Shown one piece after another: positions 35,435 to 44,280 of a stretch of 64,000 nt of DNA; position 1 is the stretch's first letter; every line of letters starts with the position of its first letter. Below the pieces are notes generated by a model. The model saw only the letters and a list, made by a program, of their open reading frames with translations, searched no databases and had not been told where the DNA came from. A program made the translations under genes and the position numbers. The DNA is from Mucilaginibacter terrenus (lineage in GTDB: Bacteria; Bacteroidota; Bacteroidia; Sphingobacteriales; Sphingobacteriaceae), in the NCBI RefSeq assembly GCF_003432065.1, contig NZ_QWDE01000002.1:682001-746000 (forward strand), read 5' to 3'.

Positions 35435-36562
35435 ATGAAAAAACTTACACTAAGCGCTTTAGCATTGTTGCCAACAATGCTTTTTGCACAGGATAAAAAA
35501 TTTATAATACAGGGGAACGTCGGCAAGATTGGTGCGCCTGCGAAGGTATATCTGCAATATCGTAAAGAGGGTAAGACTATTTCAGATTCAGTTTCTCTTA
35601 CTGATGGTAAATTTAAATTTACCGGTGAAGCTGCTGCCGTGCCTGCAAGTGGTTATTTACTGTTCAATCCGCAGGGGTCTGGCATGAATTCATCACGCGA
35701 TTATAAACAGTTGTACATCGAACCCGGCACGATTACAATTGTAACTGCAGATGAGCTTAAAAACGCTAAAGTTGACGGTGGTAAAACTAACCGTGAAAAC
35801 CAGATGTACCAGGCTGCTATGAAGCCGGTTAACGAAGGTTATGAAGCAATGGAAGCCAAGGAGAAGGCTGCCGGTGATAAAGCGTCTTCACCGGAGTTTC
35901 AGAAACAGGCCAAAGCAGATGAAAAGGCGATAGAATCTAAAGAGAAAGCAATTAATCAGCAGTTCATTAAAGATCATCCTGATTCTTACGTTAGCCTTAA
36001 CGCTTTACAATCATTCGCTTACAGTGCTGACTATGTTGATATAGCACCATTATACGAATCTCTGTCTGCTGATGTTAAAGCATCTGCAGGTGGTAAGGCC
36101 TTTGGCGAAATATTACCCAAGCTAAAAGCTGTTGCTTTGGGAGCAACAGCGCCCGAGTTTGCCGAGGCAGACACTGCTGGAAAAATGGTGAGCTTATCAT
36201 CATTCCGTGGGAAATATGTTCTGATAGATTTTTGGGCATCATGGTGTGGCCCTTGCCGTGCCGAAAACCCTAATGTGGTAAAAGCATTTAACAACTATAA
36301 GGATAAGAACTTTACCGTTCTTGGTGTATCGCTTGATCGTCCAAATGCAAAGGACAAGTGGCTGGCCGCAATCAAAAAGGATGGTTTAGCCTGGACGCAA
36401 TTATCTGACCTTAAATTTTGGGACAGCAAAGCAGCAGGTATGTACGGCGTGCGCGCTATTCCGCAAAACTTCCTGATAGACCCTAACGGAAAAATAATCG
36501 GCAAAAACCTTCGGGGCGATGACCTGAACGATAAACTTGCAGAGCTGTTCGGTAAAATATAA
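35435..36562 (+). CDS. TlpA-like thiol-disulfide oxidoreductase with DUF4369 domain (copy 2)
   Basis: 375 residues with the same layout as its neighbour: signal peptide (MLFAQ junction), DUF4369, a Lys/Glu/Ala-rich linker (EAKEKAAGDKASSPEF) and a thioredoxin domain with WCGPC and AIPQNFLID. The linkers differ most, the C-terminal domains least. A 152-nt spacer separates the copies, so separate expression is possible. It ends at a very strong terminator (36601-36647). Confidence 0.9.
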   Translation: MKKLTLSALALLPTMLFAQDKKFIIQGNVGKIGAPAKVYLQYRKEGKTISDSVSLTDGKFKFTGEAAAVPASGYLLFNPQGSGMNSSRDYKQLYIEPGTITIVTADELKNAKVDGGKTNRENQMYQAAMKPVNEGYEAMEAKEKAAGDKASSPEFQKQAKADEKAIESKEKAINQQFIKDHPDSYVSLNALQSFAYSADYVDIAPLYESLSADVKASAGGKAFGEILPKLKAVALGATAPEFAEADTAGKMVSLSSFRGKYVLIDFWASWCGPCRAENPNVVKAFNNYKDKNFTVLGVSLDRPNAKDKWLAAIKKDGLAWTQLSDLKFWDSKAAGMYGVRAIPQNFLIDPNGKIIGKNLRGDDLNDKLAELFGKI

Positions 36563-36600
36563 TTTGAGGGAAAGCTAAAGTCGTAAAGACAAAATTGTAA

Positions 36601-36647
36601 TAAAAGCAAAAACCTCGATGTTCTACACATCGAGGTTTTTGCTTTTA
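36601..36647. terminator. Strong bidirectional terminator
   Basis: Perfect 20-bp stem (36601-36620 with 36628-36647; core AACCTCGATG / CATCGAGGTT) and a 7-nt loop, with the A/T-rich outer arms supplying T tracts in both directions. It lies between convergent tlpA copy 2 and purD. Confidence 0.85.
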
Positions 36648-36681
36648 TACTCACGGACTTTCTGTCTTTCGGATTACACGA

Positions 36682-37956
36682 CTACAGTAGATCAAACCCT
36701 ATGTCCTTGCGAAAGTAAACACCATCGTAATAGATACGGCTCGCATCGGCAGTAGCTTGCTGCAGGGCATCAAACATGTTGTCCTGTAAGGATGTAATGG
36801 CCAGTACGCGGCCCCCGGTATTTATCACATCTTCCCCGCTAAAGCTTGTTCCTGCGTGGAAAACGTGCGAGTCTCTCACGTTTTCTATTCCGCTGATAGC
36901 TTTATTCTTTAAGTATTCACCAGGATACCCGCCGGAAACGCATACTACAGTGGCAGCAACTTTTTCAGATATCTCCAGTTGTTTTTCTACCAGGTTGCCT
37001 TCTGCCACACCTTCAAGCAAATCAATAAAGTCAGAGCTTATGCGCGGCATTACGCTTTCGGTTTCCGGGTCGCCCATGCGGCAGTTGTACTCTATAACAA
37101 AAGGCTCGCCGTAGCAGTTCATTAAGCCAATAAATATAAACCCTTTGTAAGGTATGCCTTCCGCTTTCAGTCCCTCCACAGTTGGTATAATTACGCGCTC
37201 TTCAACCTTCTGCATAAATTCTGCATCGGCAAATGGCACTGGGGATACTGACCCCATACCACCGGTGTTTAAACCGGTGTCGCCTTCGCCGATGCGTTTG
37301 TAATCCTTTGCTTCAGGCAATATTTTATAGCTGTTGCCATCCGTCATCACAAAAACGGAAAGTTCAATGCCCTGCAGAAATTGTTCTATAACTACTTTAG
37401 AGCTGGCATCACCAAACTTTGCTTCAGTAAGCATTTCTGCAAGTTCCTGCCGCGCTTCTTCAAGTGTAAGGCATATCAATACTCCTTTGCCTGCAGCAAG
37501 CCCGTCTGCTTTTAGTACTATAGGCAATCCTGCTGTTGCCAGGTAATCAAAGCCTTCTTGTAGAGTGTCACGGTTAAATGTTTTTGATGCAGCTGTAGGT
37601 ATATTGTGGCGCTGCATAAATGCTTTACTAAAATCTTTACTTCCTTCCAGTTGGGCGGCTTCCTGCTGCGGGCCAACCACTGGGATGTGCTTTATCTGCT
37701 CATCAGCCAAAAAGAAATCATGAATGCCTTTAACCAGTGGTTCTTCCGGGCCAACCAGTACAAGGTTTATAGAGTTGGTAAGGCAAAATGCTTTAATGCC
37801 TTCAAAATCAGTAACCTTCAAATTTACATTAGTGCCATACTGACCGGTACCGGCATTACCCGGAGCAATAAATAACTGTGAGCACTTTGGGCTTTGTGAT
37901 ATCTTCCAGGCAAAGGCGCTTTCCCGCCCGCCCGATCCAAGGATGAGGATGTTCAT
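36682..37956 (-). CDS. purD: Phosphoribosylamine-glycine ligase
   Basis: GAR synthetase joins glycine to phosphoribosylamine with ATP, the second step of purine synthesis. 424 residues of ATP-grasp type: N-terminal ILGSGGRESAFAWKIS, VGPEEPLVKGIHDFF, ATP-grasp loop VLKADGLAAGKGV, VIEQFLQGIELSVF, and the family signature YNCRMGDPETESVMP. Full length and intact. It stands alone with no other pur gene near; convergent to the TlpA pair and divergent from secA. Confidence 0.95.
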   Translation of the reverse strand: MNILILGSGGRESAFAWKISQSPKCSQLFIAPGNAGTGQYGTNVNLKVTDFEGIKAFCLTNSINLVLVGPEEPLVKGIHDFFLADEQIKHIPVVGPQQEAAQLEGSKDFSKAFMQRHNIPTAASKTFNRDTLQEGFDYLATAGLPIVLKADGLAAGKGVLICLTLEEARQELAEMLTEAKFGDASSKVVIEQFLQGIELSVFVMTDGNSYKILPEAKDYKRIGEGDTGLNTGGMGSVSPVPFADAEFMQKVEERVIIPTVEGLKAEGIPYKGFIFIGLMNCYGEPFVIEYNCRMGDPETESVMPRISSDFIDLLEGVAEGNLVEKQLEISEKVAATVVCVSGGYPGEYLKNKAISGIENVRDSHVFHAGTSFSGEDVINTGGRVLAITSLQDNMFDALQQATADASRIYYDGVYFRKDIGFDLL

Positions 37957-38099
37957 GGCGGTAAAGATAAATTAATGTGCGGATATGCAGATGCGCCGAT
38001 TTGCAGATAGTTAATTGACCAATAAACAATCAACCTGTTATATCGGTCGTGCTTTAGTCTTTTGCCTTTCAGCTTTAAGGCCAAAATTGTACCTTTGTC

Positions 38100-38107
38100 T
38101 GTCAAAA
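38100..38107 (+). promoter_or_regulatory. Putative -7 promoter box for secA
   Basis: TACCTTTG (TAnnTTTG), 57 nt before the secA ATG. No exact TTTG at -33. Confidence 0.4.
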
Positions 38108-38164
38108 TGACCTTGAAATTACCATGGCGCAATTATTGAGTTTGTGGTATCATAATAAAATAAC

Positions 38165-41100
38165 ATGTTAGAATTTTTCAGTAAGCTTTTCGGAAGCAAG
38201 TCAGAGCGGGATGTAAAAAGCATACAACCAATGGTCGAGAAGATCAAAGCGGAGTATGACAAGTTAGGCCAGTTGAGTAACGACGAGCTCCGGGCTAAGA
38301 CCATATATTTTAAAGAAACAATTGCCCAGGGTCTTTCAGGCATTGATGCAGAGATACAAGCTATTAAGGATCGTACTGAAAACGAACCTGATATGGACGT
38401 AAGCGAGAAAGTTGGCCTTTATACCCAACTGGATAAGCTGGAAAAAGACCGTAATAAGGAACTGGAAGACATCCTGATTAATATATTGCCGCAGGCATTT
38501 GCTGTTGTAAAAGAAACATCAAAACGTTTTGCGGAAAACAAAACTATTGAAGTTACGGCCACGCAGTTCGACCGCGAACTTGCCGCACGCAAGAACAACG
38601 TTATTATACAAGGCGATAAAGCTATTCACCACAACACCTGGATAGCTGCCGGAAACGAGGTTACCTGGAACATGGTGCACTATGATGTACAGCTGATAGG
38701 CGGTACAGTATTGCACCAGGGTAAAATCGCCGAGATGGCCACAGGTGAAGGTAAAACGCTGGTAGCTACGCTGCCTGCTTACCTTAACGCACTTGCAGGC
38801 CAGGGTGTACACATCGTAACCGTGAATGATTACCTCGCACGTCGTGATAGCGAATGGATGGGGCCATTGTACGAGTTCCACGGCCTTTCTGTTGATTGTA
38901 TAGACAGGCACGAGCCAAACTCGGAAGAACGCCGAAAGGCTTATTTGGCCGATATCACGTTTGGTACTAATAACGAATTTGGTTTTGACTACCTGCGTGA
39001 CAATATGACACGTAGCCCTGAAGAGCTGGTGCAGCGCAAACTGCATTTTGCCATGGTGGATGAGGTTGACTCGGTGTTAATTGATGATGCCCGTACACCG
39101 TTGATCATTTCTGGTCCGATCCCACGTGGTGACGAGCACGAGTTTTATGAGCTGAAACCGCGTATAGAGCGATTGGTGAATGCCCAAAAGACTTATGTGA
39201 ATACCGTTCTGAACGAAGCTAAAAAAGCTATAAATGATGGCAAAAGCGGTGTTGATGAAGGTGGTCTAGCTTTATACCGTGCTTATCGTGCATTGCCAAA
39301 AAGCAAAGCATTGATTAAGTTCCTGAGCGAAGGCGCCAATAAATCTGTCCTGCTGAAGACGGAAAACTTCTACATGCAGGATCAGGGTAAGGACATGCCT
39401 AAGGTAGATTCGGAGCTGTTCTTCATTATCGATGAAAAGAACAACTCGGTTGAGCTTTCTGAAAAAGGTATTGAGCTGATCACCGCATCTGGCGAAGATC
39501 CTAACTTCTTTGTAATGCCTGATGTAGGCACCGAGATAGCCAACATTGAGAAAGCAGATTTGCCGGCAGATGAAAAAGTTGCCCGTAAAGATGCTTTGAT
39601 GCGCGATTTCTCTATTAAATCTGAACGTATCCACTCCGTTAACCAGTTACTTAAAGCTTACACCTTATTTGAAAAGGACACCGAATACATCCTTGACGAT
39701 GGTAAGGTAAAGATAGTTGACGAGCAAACCGGCCGTGTGCTGGATGGCCGCCGATACAGCGATGGCTTACACCAGGCTATTGAAGCTAAGGAAAACGTTA
39801 AGGTAGAGGATGCAACGCAAACCTTTGCTACTATCACCCTTCAAAACTATTTCAGGATGTACCACAAGCTTTGCGGTATGACCGGTACAGCTGTTACAGA
39901 AGCAGGCGAGTTCTGGGAAATATACAAACTGGATGTGGTAGAAATACCAACCAACACCAAGATTACACGTGATGACCGCCAGGATTTGGTTTACCGCACC
40001 GTACGTGAGAAGTACAATGCAGTTGCTGATGAGATTACCAAGCTTACACAAGCAGGCCGTCCGGTATTGGTAGGTACAACATCAGTAGAAATATCTGAAT
40101 TACTGAGCCGTATGCTTAAGCTGCGCGGCATCAAACATAACGTATTGAACGCCAAGATGCACCAGAAAGAAGCCGACATTGTGGCTGAAGCTGGGCAGAG
40201 TGGCACGGTTACCATTGCCACCAACATGGCCGGCCGTGGTACGGATATAAAATTGGGCCCAGGCGTAAAAGAAGCCGGTGGTCTGGCTATTGTGGGTACC
40301 GAGCGCCACGAATCGCGCCGTGTAGACAGGCAGTTGCGTGGCCGTGCAGGTCGCCAGGGCGACCCGGGTTCCAGCCAGTTCTTCGTATCTCTTGAAGACA
40401 ACCTGATGCGTTTATTTGGTTCGGAACGTATATCCGGCCTGATGGTGCGTATGGGTATAGAAGAAGGTGAGGTGATCCAACACTCTATGATCACTAAGTC
40501 TATCGAGCGTGCACAGAAAAAGGTTGAAGAAAACAACTTTGGCATACGTAAGCGTTTGCTGGAGTACGACGACGTGATGAACTCACAGCGTACTGTTATC
40601 TACTCAAAACGTAAGAACGCGCTGTTTGGCGAGCGTTTAGACGTAGACCTGAACAATACCATTTTTGATGTTGTTGAGGACGTAGTAACCGAGTACAAAG
40701 AAAGCAACAACTTCGAAGGCTTCCAGATGGAAGTTATCCGGTTGTTCTCTGTTGATCCGGAACTAACACAAGAAGAGTTTGCAGCTACATCGCTAAACAA
40801 CCTGGTAGACCGCACCTTTAACGAGGTAATTGATTTTTACAAGCGCAAGCAGGAGTTTATCGCTAACCAAGCTTACCCTGTTATTAAAGACGTTTACGAT
40901 ACACGCGGCCAGTATGTAGAAAACATTATGGTTCCGTTTACTGATGGTGTACATGGTATACAGGTAGCAGTTCCGCTTAAGAAGGCAGTTGAAACCAACG
41001 GCACTGAGGTGTTTAAATCGTTTGAAAAGAATGTTACCCTGTACCTGATAGATGACGCCTGGAAAGAACACTTGCGCGAAATGGACGAGCTGAAACAATC

Positions 41101-41470
41101 AGTACAAAACGCCGTTTACGAACAGAAGGATCCATTATTGGTGTATAAGTTTGAAGCATTTGAGCTGTTCCGCCAGATGCTTACCAATACCAATAAAGAG
41201 TTAGTTAGCTTCTTGTTCCGCGGTGGTATAGCCGTACAGCAGGAGCCGGAGCAGGTTAGGGAAGCTAAACCTGAGCCCAAAATGGATTTAAGAAATATGC
41301 GTACATCTAAACCGGAGCTAATAGATTCTAGCGGTATGCCGGTAGATGAAATGCAGGAAGCACCGAAAATTACTCCTGTACGTGTTGAACAAAAAATTGG
41401 CAGGAACGACCCATGCCCTTGTGGTAGCGGTAAAAAGTTTAAAAACTGCCACGGAGTAGGGCAGGGCTAA
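38165..41470 (+). CDS. secA: Preprotein translocase ATPase SecA
   Basis: 1101 residues, about 200 longer than E. coli SecA, as usual in Bacteroidota. Walker [14 protein letters not shown]-like [17 protein letters not shown], the helicase second half with [17 protein letters not shown] and [18 protein letters not shown], the helical scaffold and wing regions, and the C-terminal SEC-C zinc motif [16 protein letters not shown]. SecA drives export through SecYEG. It heads a run of same-strand genes (SPOR, M20, secreted protein) with short palindromes between them. Confidence 0.97.
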   Translation: MLEFFSKLFGSKSERDVKSIQPMVEKIKAEYDKLGQLSNDELRAKTIYFKETIAQGLSGIDAEIQAIKDRTENEPDMDVSEKVGLYTQLDKLEKDRNKELEDILINILPQAFAVVKETSKRFAENKTIEVTATQFDRELAARKNNVIIQGDKAIHHNTWIAAGNEVTWNMVHYDVQLIGGTVLHQGKIAEMATGEGKTLVATLPAYLNALAGQGVHIVTVNDYLARRDSEWMGPLYEFHGLSVDCIDRHEPNSEERRKAYLADITFGTNNEFGFDYLRDNMTRSPEELVQRKLHFAMVDEVDSVLIDDARTPLIISGPIPRGDEHEFYELKPRIERLVNAQKTYVNTVLNEAKKAINDGKSGVDEGGLALYRAYRALPKSKALIKFLSEGANKSVLLKTENFYMQDQGKDMPKVDSELFFIIDEKNNSVELSEKGIELITASGEDPNFFVMPDVGTEIANIEKADLPADEKVARKDALMRDFSIKSERIHSVNQLLKAYTLFEKDTEYILDDGKVKIVDEQTGRVLDGRRYSDGLHQAIEAKENVKVEDATQTFATITLQNYFRMYHKLCGMTGTAVTEAGEFWEIYKLDVVEIPTNTKITRDDRQDLVYRTVREKYNAVADEITKLTQAGRPVLVGTTSVEISELLSRMLKLRGIKHNVLNAKMHQKEADIVAEAGQSGTVTIATNMAGRGTDIKLGPGVKEAGGLAIVGTERHESRRVDRQLRGRAGRQGDPGSSQFFVSLEDNLMRLFGSERISGLMVRMGIEEGEVIQHSMITKSIERAQKKVEENNFGIRKRLLEYDDVMNSQRTVIYSKRKNALFGERLDVDLNNTIFDVVEDVVTEYKESNNFEGFQMEVIRLFSVDPELTQEEFAATSLNNLVDRTFNEVIDFYKRKQEFIANQAYPVIKDVYDTRGQYVENIMVPFTDGVHGIQVAVPLKKAVETNGTEVFKSFEKNVTLYLIDDAWKEHLREMDELKQSVQNAVYEQKDPLLVYKFEAFELFRQMLTNTNKELVSFLFRGGIAVQQEPEQVREAKPEPKMDLRNMRTSKPELIDSSGMPVDEMQEAPKITPVRVEQKIGRNDPCPCGSGKKFKNCHGVGQG

Positions 41471-41512
41471 CCGTCCAATCCCCCGTTGATAGGGAATTTT
41501 AAATATTCAAAT

Positions 41513-41977
41513 ATGAAAAGAGCAACATTTGATAGTACAGCTTTAACACGCCTAATCAAATGCTGCTCTTTTTTTATGCTGATGTTATCAGCTACTATAG
41601 CTTCTGCGCAGAAAGGCAAGGTTACCGTTGTACGCGATCCGTTGTTTGATACGCTACTCGCAAAACGCGCTTTGCTTAATAGAAAAGGTGGATCGTCCGT
41701 TGCAAGATTTACATCATCTTATGGTTATCGGTTGCAGATATACAACGGCAGCAATCGTAGCGCAGCCTATGCGGCACAAGCCAGGTTCAACCGTGAGTTT
41801 CCCGAAATGCGTACCTACATCAGTTACCGGGAACCCAACTTTAAAGTACGGGCAGGCGATTTTCGCACGAGATTAGAGGCAGAGCGGCTTAAAAGCCAAC
41901 TGGGCAATACCTTTACGGCCATGTTCATCGTTTCAGAAAAGATAAACCCTCCAAAAACTGTCATCAATAATGATTAA
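41513..41977 (+). CDS. SPOR-domain exported protein
   Basis: 154 residues from the ATG at 41513 (MKRATFDSTALTRLIKC); an in-frame TTG 27 nt upstream falls in spacer DNA. Signal peptide to about residue 35 (TIASAQ), then a SPOR-like domain (about 70-145) with YRLQIYNGSNRSAAYAAQ and FKVRAGDFRTRLEAERLKS. SPOR domains bind denuded peptidoglycan. It overlaps the M20 gene by 8 nt, so the two are translationally linked. Confidence 0.8.
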   Translation: MKRATFDSTALTRLIKCCSFFMLMLSATIASAQKGKVTVVRDPLFDTLLAKRALLNRKGGSSVARFTSSYGYRLQIYNGSNRSAAYAAQARFNREFPEMRTYISYREPNFKVRAGDFRTRLEAERLKSQLGNTFTAMFIVSEKINPPKTVINND

Positions 41978-43154
41978 GGACAAGATACAACAGCTTTCAG
42001 CAGAAATATTTGACGAGGTGGTTGCCAACAGGCGCCACTTGCATGCTCATCCCGAACTTTCTTTTCACGAAGTAGAAACCTCGGTGTTTGTTGCAAATAA
42101 GCTGGAAGAACTTGGCCTGGAGTACCACAAAATGGCGGACACTGGCCTTGTCGCTCTCATCAAAGGTGACAAGCCCGGAAATGGCGTTGTTGCGCTCCGT
42201 GCAGACATGGACGCGTTGCCAATACTGGAAGCTAATGATGTTCCATACAGGTCGCAGAACGCTGGTGTAATGCACGCTTGCGGACATGACGCGCATACCT
42301 CATCCTTATTGGGAACTGCAAGCATTCTCACCAAACTCAAAAGTGAATTTGCCGGCACTGTTAAGCTGATCTTTCAGCCGGCTGAAGAAAAGCTGCCGGG
42401 CGGCGCCAGCTTGATGATACAGCAGGGCGTATTGGAGAACCCGAAACCGAATGCGGTACTTGGTCAGCACGTAATGCCGTTGATAGATGCCGGGAAAGTA
42501 GGTTTTCGTGCAGGCAAGTATATGGCCTCTACAGACGAACTTTATGTAACCGTTAAAGGTAAAGGTGGCCATGGTGCCCAGCCACAGCAGAACGTGGACC
42601 CGGTAATTATTACCGCGCATATTCTTACCGCATTACAGCAGGTGGTAAGCCGCTTTGCGGATCCAAAGAGTCCGTCGGTACTGTCCTTTGGTAAGGTTAT
42701 CGCTAATGGTGCCACTAACGTTATTCCTAACGAGGTATACCTTGAGGGTACTTTTCGCACCATGGATGAGAAATGGCGCGGTGAGGCACATATCAAAATG
42801 AAAAAGATGGCTGAAGGTATTGCCGAAAGCATGGGTGGTAGTTGCGAGTTCAATATCATGAAAGGCTATCCCTTCCTGATAAATGAAGAAAAGCTTACCG
42901 CAGCAACACGTGGCCATGCCGAAGATTACCTGGGTAAAGAGAACGTGCTCGACCTGGATATATGGATGGCTGCCGAAGATTTTGCGTACTACTCACAAGC
43001 TGCAGACAGCTGCTTTTACAGGTTAGGTACGCGTAATGAAGAGCGTGGCATCACTTCATCGGTACATACACCAACCTTTGATGTAGAAGAAGACGCTTTT
43101 AAAATAAGTACCGGCTTGATGGCCTACCTGGCACTAAAGCAGTTGGGTAATTGA
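41970..43154 (+). CDS. M20 family metallopeptidase / amidohydrolase
   Basis: 394 residues, no signal peptide. Zinc-site motifs of M20D are all present: HAHPELSFHE, ALRADMDALPI, HACGHDAHTSSLLG, FQPAEEKLPGGA, and the dimerisation-domain KGKGGHGAQPQQNVDP. Hydrolysis of N-acyl amino acids or similar amides in the cytoplasm is expected (family knowledge); the substrate is not fixed by sequence. Overlaps the SPOR gene by 8 nt. Confidence 0.92.
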   Translation: MIKDKIQQLSAEIFDEVVANRRHLHAHPELSFHEVETSVFVANKLEELGLEYHKMADTGLVALIKGDKPGNGVVALRADMDALPILEANDVPYRSQNAGVMHACGHDAHTSSLLGTASILTKLKSEFAGTVKLIFQPAEEKLPGGASLMIQQGVLENPKPNAVLGQHVMPLIDAGKVGFRAGKYMASTDELYVTVKGKGGHGAQPQQNVDPVIITAHILTALQQVVSRFADPKSPSVLSFGKVIANGATNVIPNEVYLEGTFRTMDEKWRGEAHIKMKKMAEGIAESMGGSCEFNIMKGYPFLINEEKLTAATRGHAEDYLGKENVLDLDIWMAAEDFAYYSQAADSCFYRLGTRNEERGITSSVHTPTFDVEEDAFKISTGLMAYLALKQLGN

Positions 43155-43158
43155 TTTC

Positions 43159-43182
43159 AAATCCCTCCTCAAAGAGGGATTT
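43159..43182. repeat. Short palindromic spacer element
   Basis: AAATCCCTC / GAGGGATTT, 9-bp arms and 6-nt loop, 4 nt after the M20 stop and 8 nt before the next ATG. No T tract, so not a classical terminator. Related in form to the spacer palindromes near 41475 and 44133. Confidence 0.6.
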
Positions 43183-43190
43183 AAACTTTC

Positions 43191-44132
43191 ATGAACAAAA
43201 GTAAACTCCTCTTCTCTTTCTGCTTTATCCTTTCCGCTCTTAGCTTAAAAGCTCAGCAGATTAAGCGTTATAACCCCGATACGATACGAACAATCGTAAT
43301 TGATACCGCGGTAGCAAACATCCGCTCTCATAGGTTAAATGCGCAGGACTTTATTGATGCCGTATTGGCTGACACCAGCTTTTACAAAGCCTTTCAGAAT
43401 ATGAAGCGGTACAGCTTTGTTGCCGAAAACCGCATTTACACCTATGATAAGCACAACAAAGTAAACGGACGCATTTACCGCAAGATACAGCACAGTAACG
43501 AAGCCGGCCGTAATAAGATAACCTATTTGGCCAAACAGGATACAGGCAGCGTTTACAAGAAAAACGGCAAGTATCAATTGTATACTGTAGAAATGTTCGA
43601 TTACATTTTCGGGAATGCTTACAGTTCTGATTTCGGCAGGACCGGCGGCTTGCCTGGCGATGCCAAAGGCAAAAATGCAGGCTACAAAGCCAAGTTAAAG
43701 CAGCTCATTTTTACTCCCGGAAGGAAGATTACAGGTATCCCGTTCCTAAGTAGTAAGACGGAGATCTTTGGTCCGGACCTTCGTGACTATTACCTGTACC
43801 AGTTTGCAAGAGGGACTTATCTGGACAGTATTCCTGTATATCGTTTCCGCGTGGTAAGAAAGCCCAGCACGGCTGATGGCGACACAATGATCAAGGAAAT
43901 GACCACCATCTTTGATGCACGCGATTTTCAGATACTTGGCCGGTATGTAGACATGAAGTATAGTAATATGCTGTTCGACTTTAATGTACAGATGAACATC
44001 GAACTAAACCGCTTTGGTGGAGAATTGCTGCCAACAAAAGTTACCTACCAGGGGAACTGGGACGTGCCGCTGCACGCAGAGGAACGCGCCAGCTTTCTGA
44101 TCGTGCAGAAGGGGTATACTCAAGCCCCCTAA
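43191..44132 (+). CDS. Secreted protein of unknown function
   Basis: 313 residues with a clear signal peptide (LFSFCFILSALSLKAQ) and no further membrane segment. The rest is basic and beta-rich, with DYIFGNAYSSDFGRTGG, SKTEIFGPDLRDYYLYQF and TIFDARDFQILGRYVD; the fragments recall the central part of DUF5686-type proteins, but I cannot place it in a family. Its last codons and stop (GCCCCCTAA) are supplied by a CCCCCTAA-type repeat (44125-44146). Same-strand neighbour of the M20 gene. Confidence 0.78.
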   Translation: MNKSKLLFSFCFILSALSLKAQQIKRYNPDTIRTIVIDTAVANIRSHRLNAQDFIDAVLADTSFYKAFQNMKRYSFVAENRIYTYDKHNKVNGRIYRKIQHSNEAGRNKITYLAKQDTGSVYKKNGKYQLYTVEMFDYIFGNAYSSDFGRTGGLPGDAKGKNAGYKAKLKQLIFTPGRKITGIPFLSSKTEIFGPDLRDYYLYQFARGTYLDSIPVYRFRVVRKPSTADGDTMIKEMTTIFDARDFQILGRYVDMKYSNMLFDFNVQMNIELNRFGGELLPTKVTYQGNWDVPLHAEERASFLIVQKGYTQAP

Positions 44133-44146
44133 CCCCCTAAAGGGGG
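44125..44146. repeat. CCCCCTAA palindromic element overlapping a stop codon
   Basis: Two CCCCCTAA units followed by AGGGGG; CCCCCT and AGGGGG pair around AA. It contains the TAA stop of the preceding gene. Confidence 0.6.
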
Positions 44147-44195
44147 AACAGAAAGAATCAGGACAACAAGAGTCAGGAGTCAAGATTTAAAGCAA

Positions 44196-44226
44196 AAGGC
44201 CGGAATTACTTGATAATTCCGGCCTT
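44196..44226. terminator. Bidirectional intrinsic terminator
   Basis: Perfect 13-bp stem AAGGCCGGAATTA / TAATTCCGGCCTT with a 5-nt loop and T-rich sequence after it, between the secreted-protein gene and convergent asnS. Confidence 0.8.
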
Positions 44227-44280
44227 CACATTTTATTTTTCTTAATCTTGATTCTTGGCTCTAGAGGTCCTGAATCTCAG

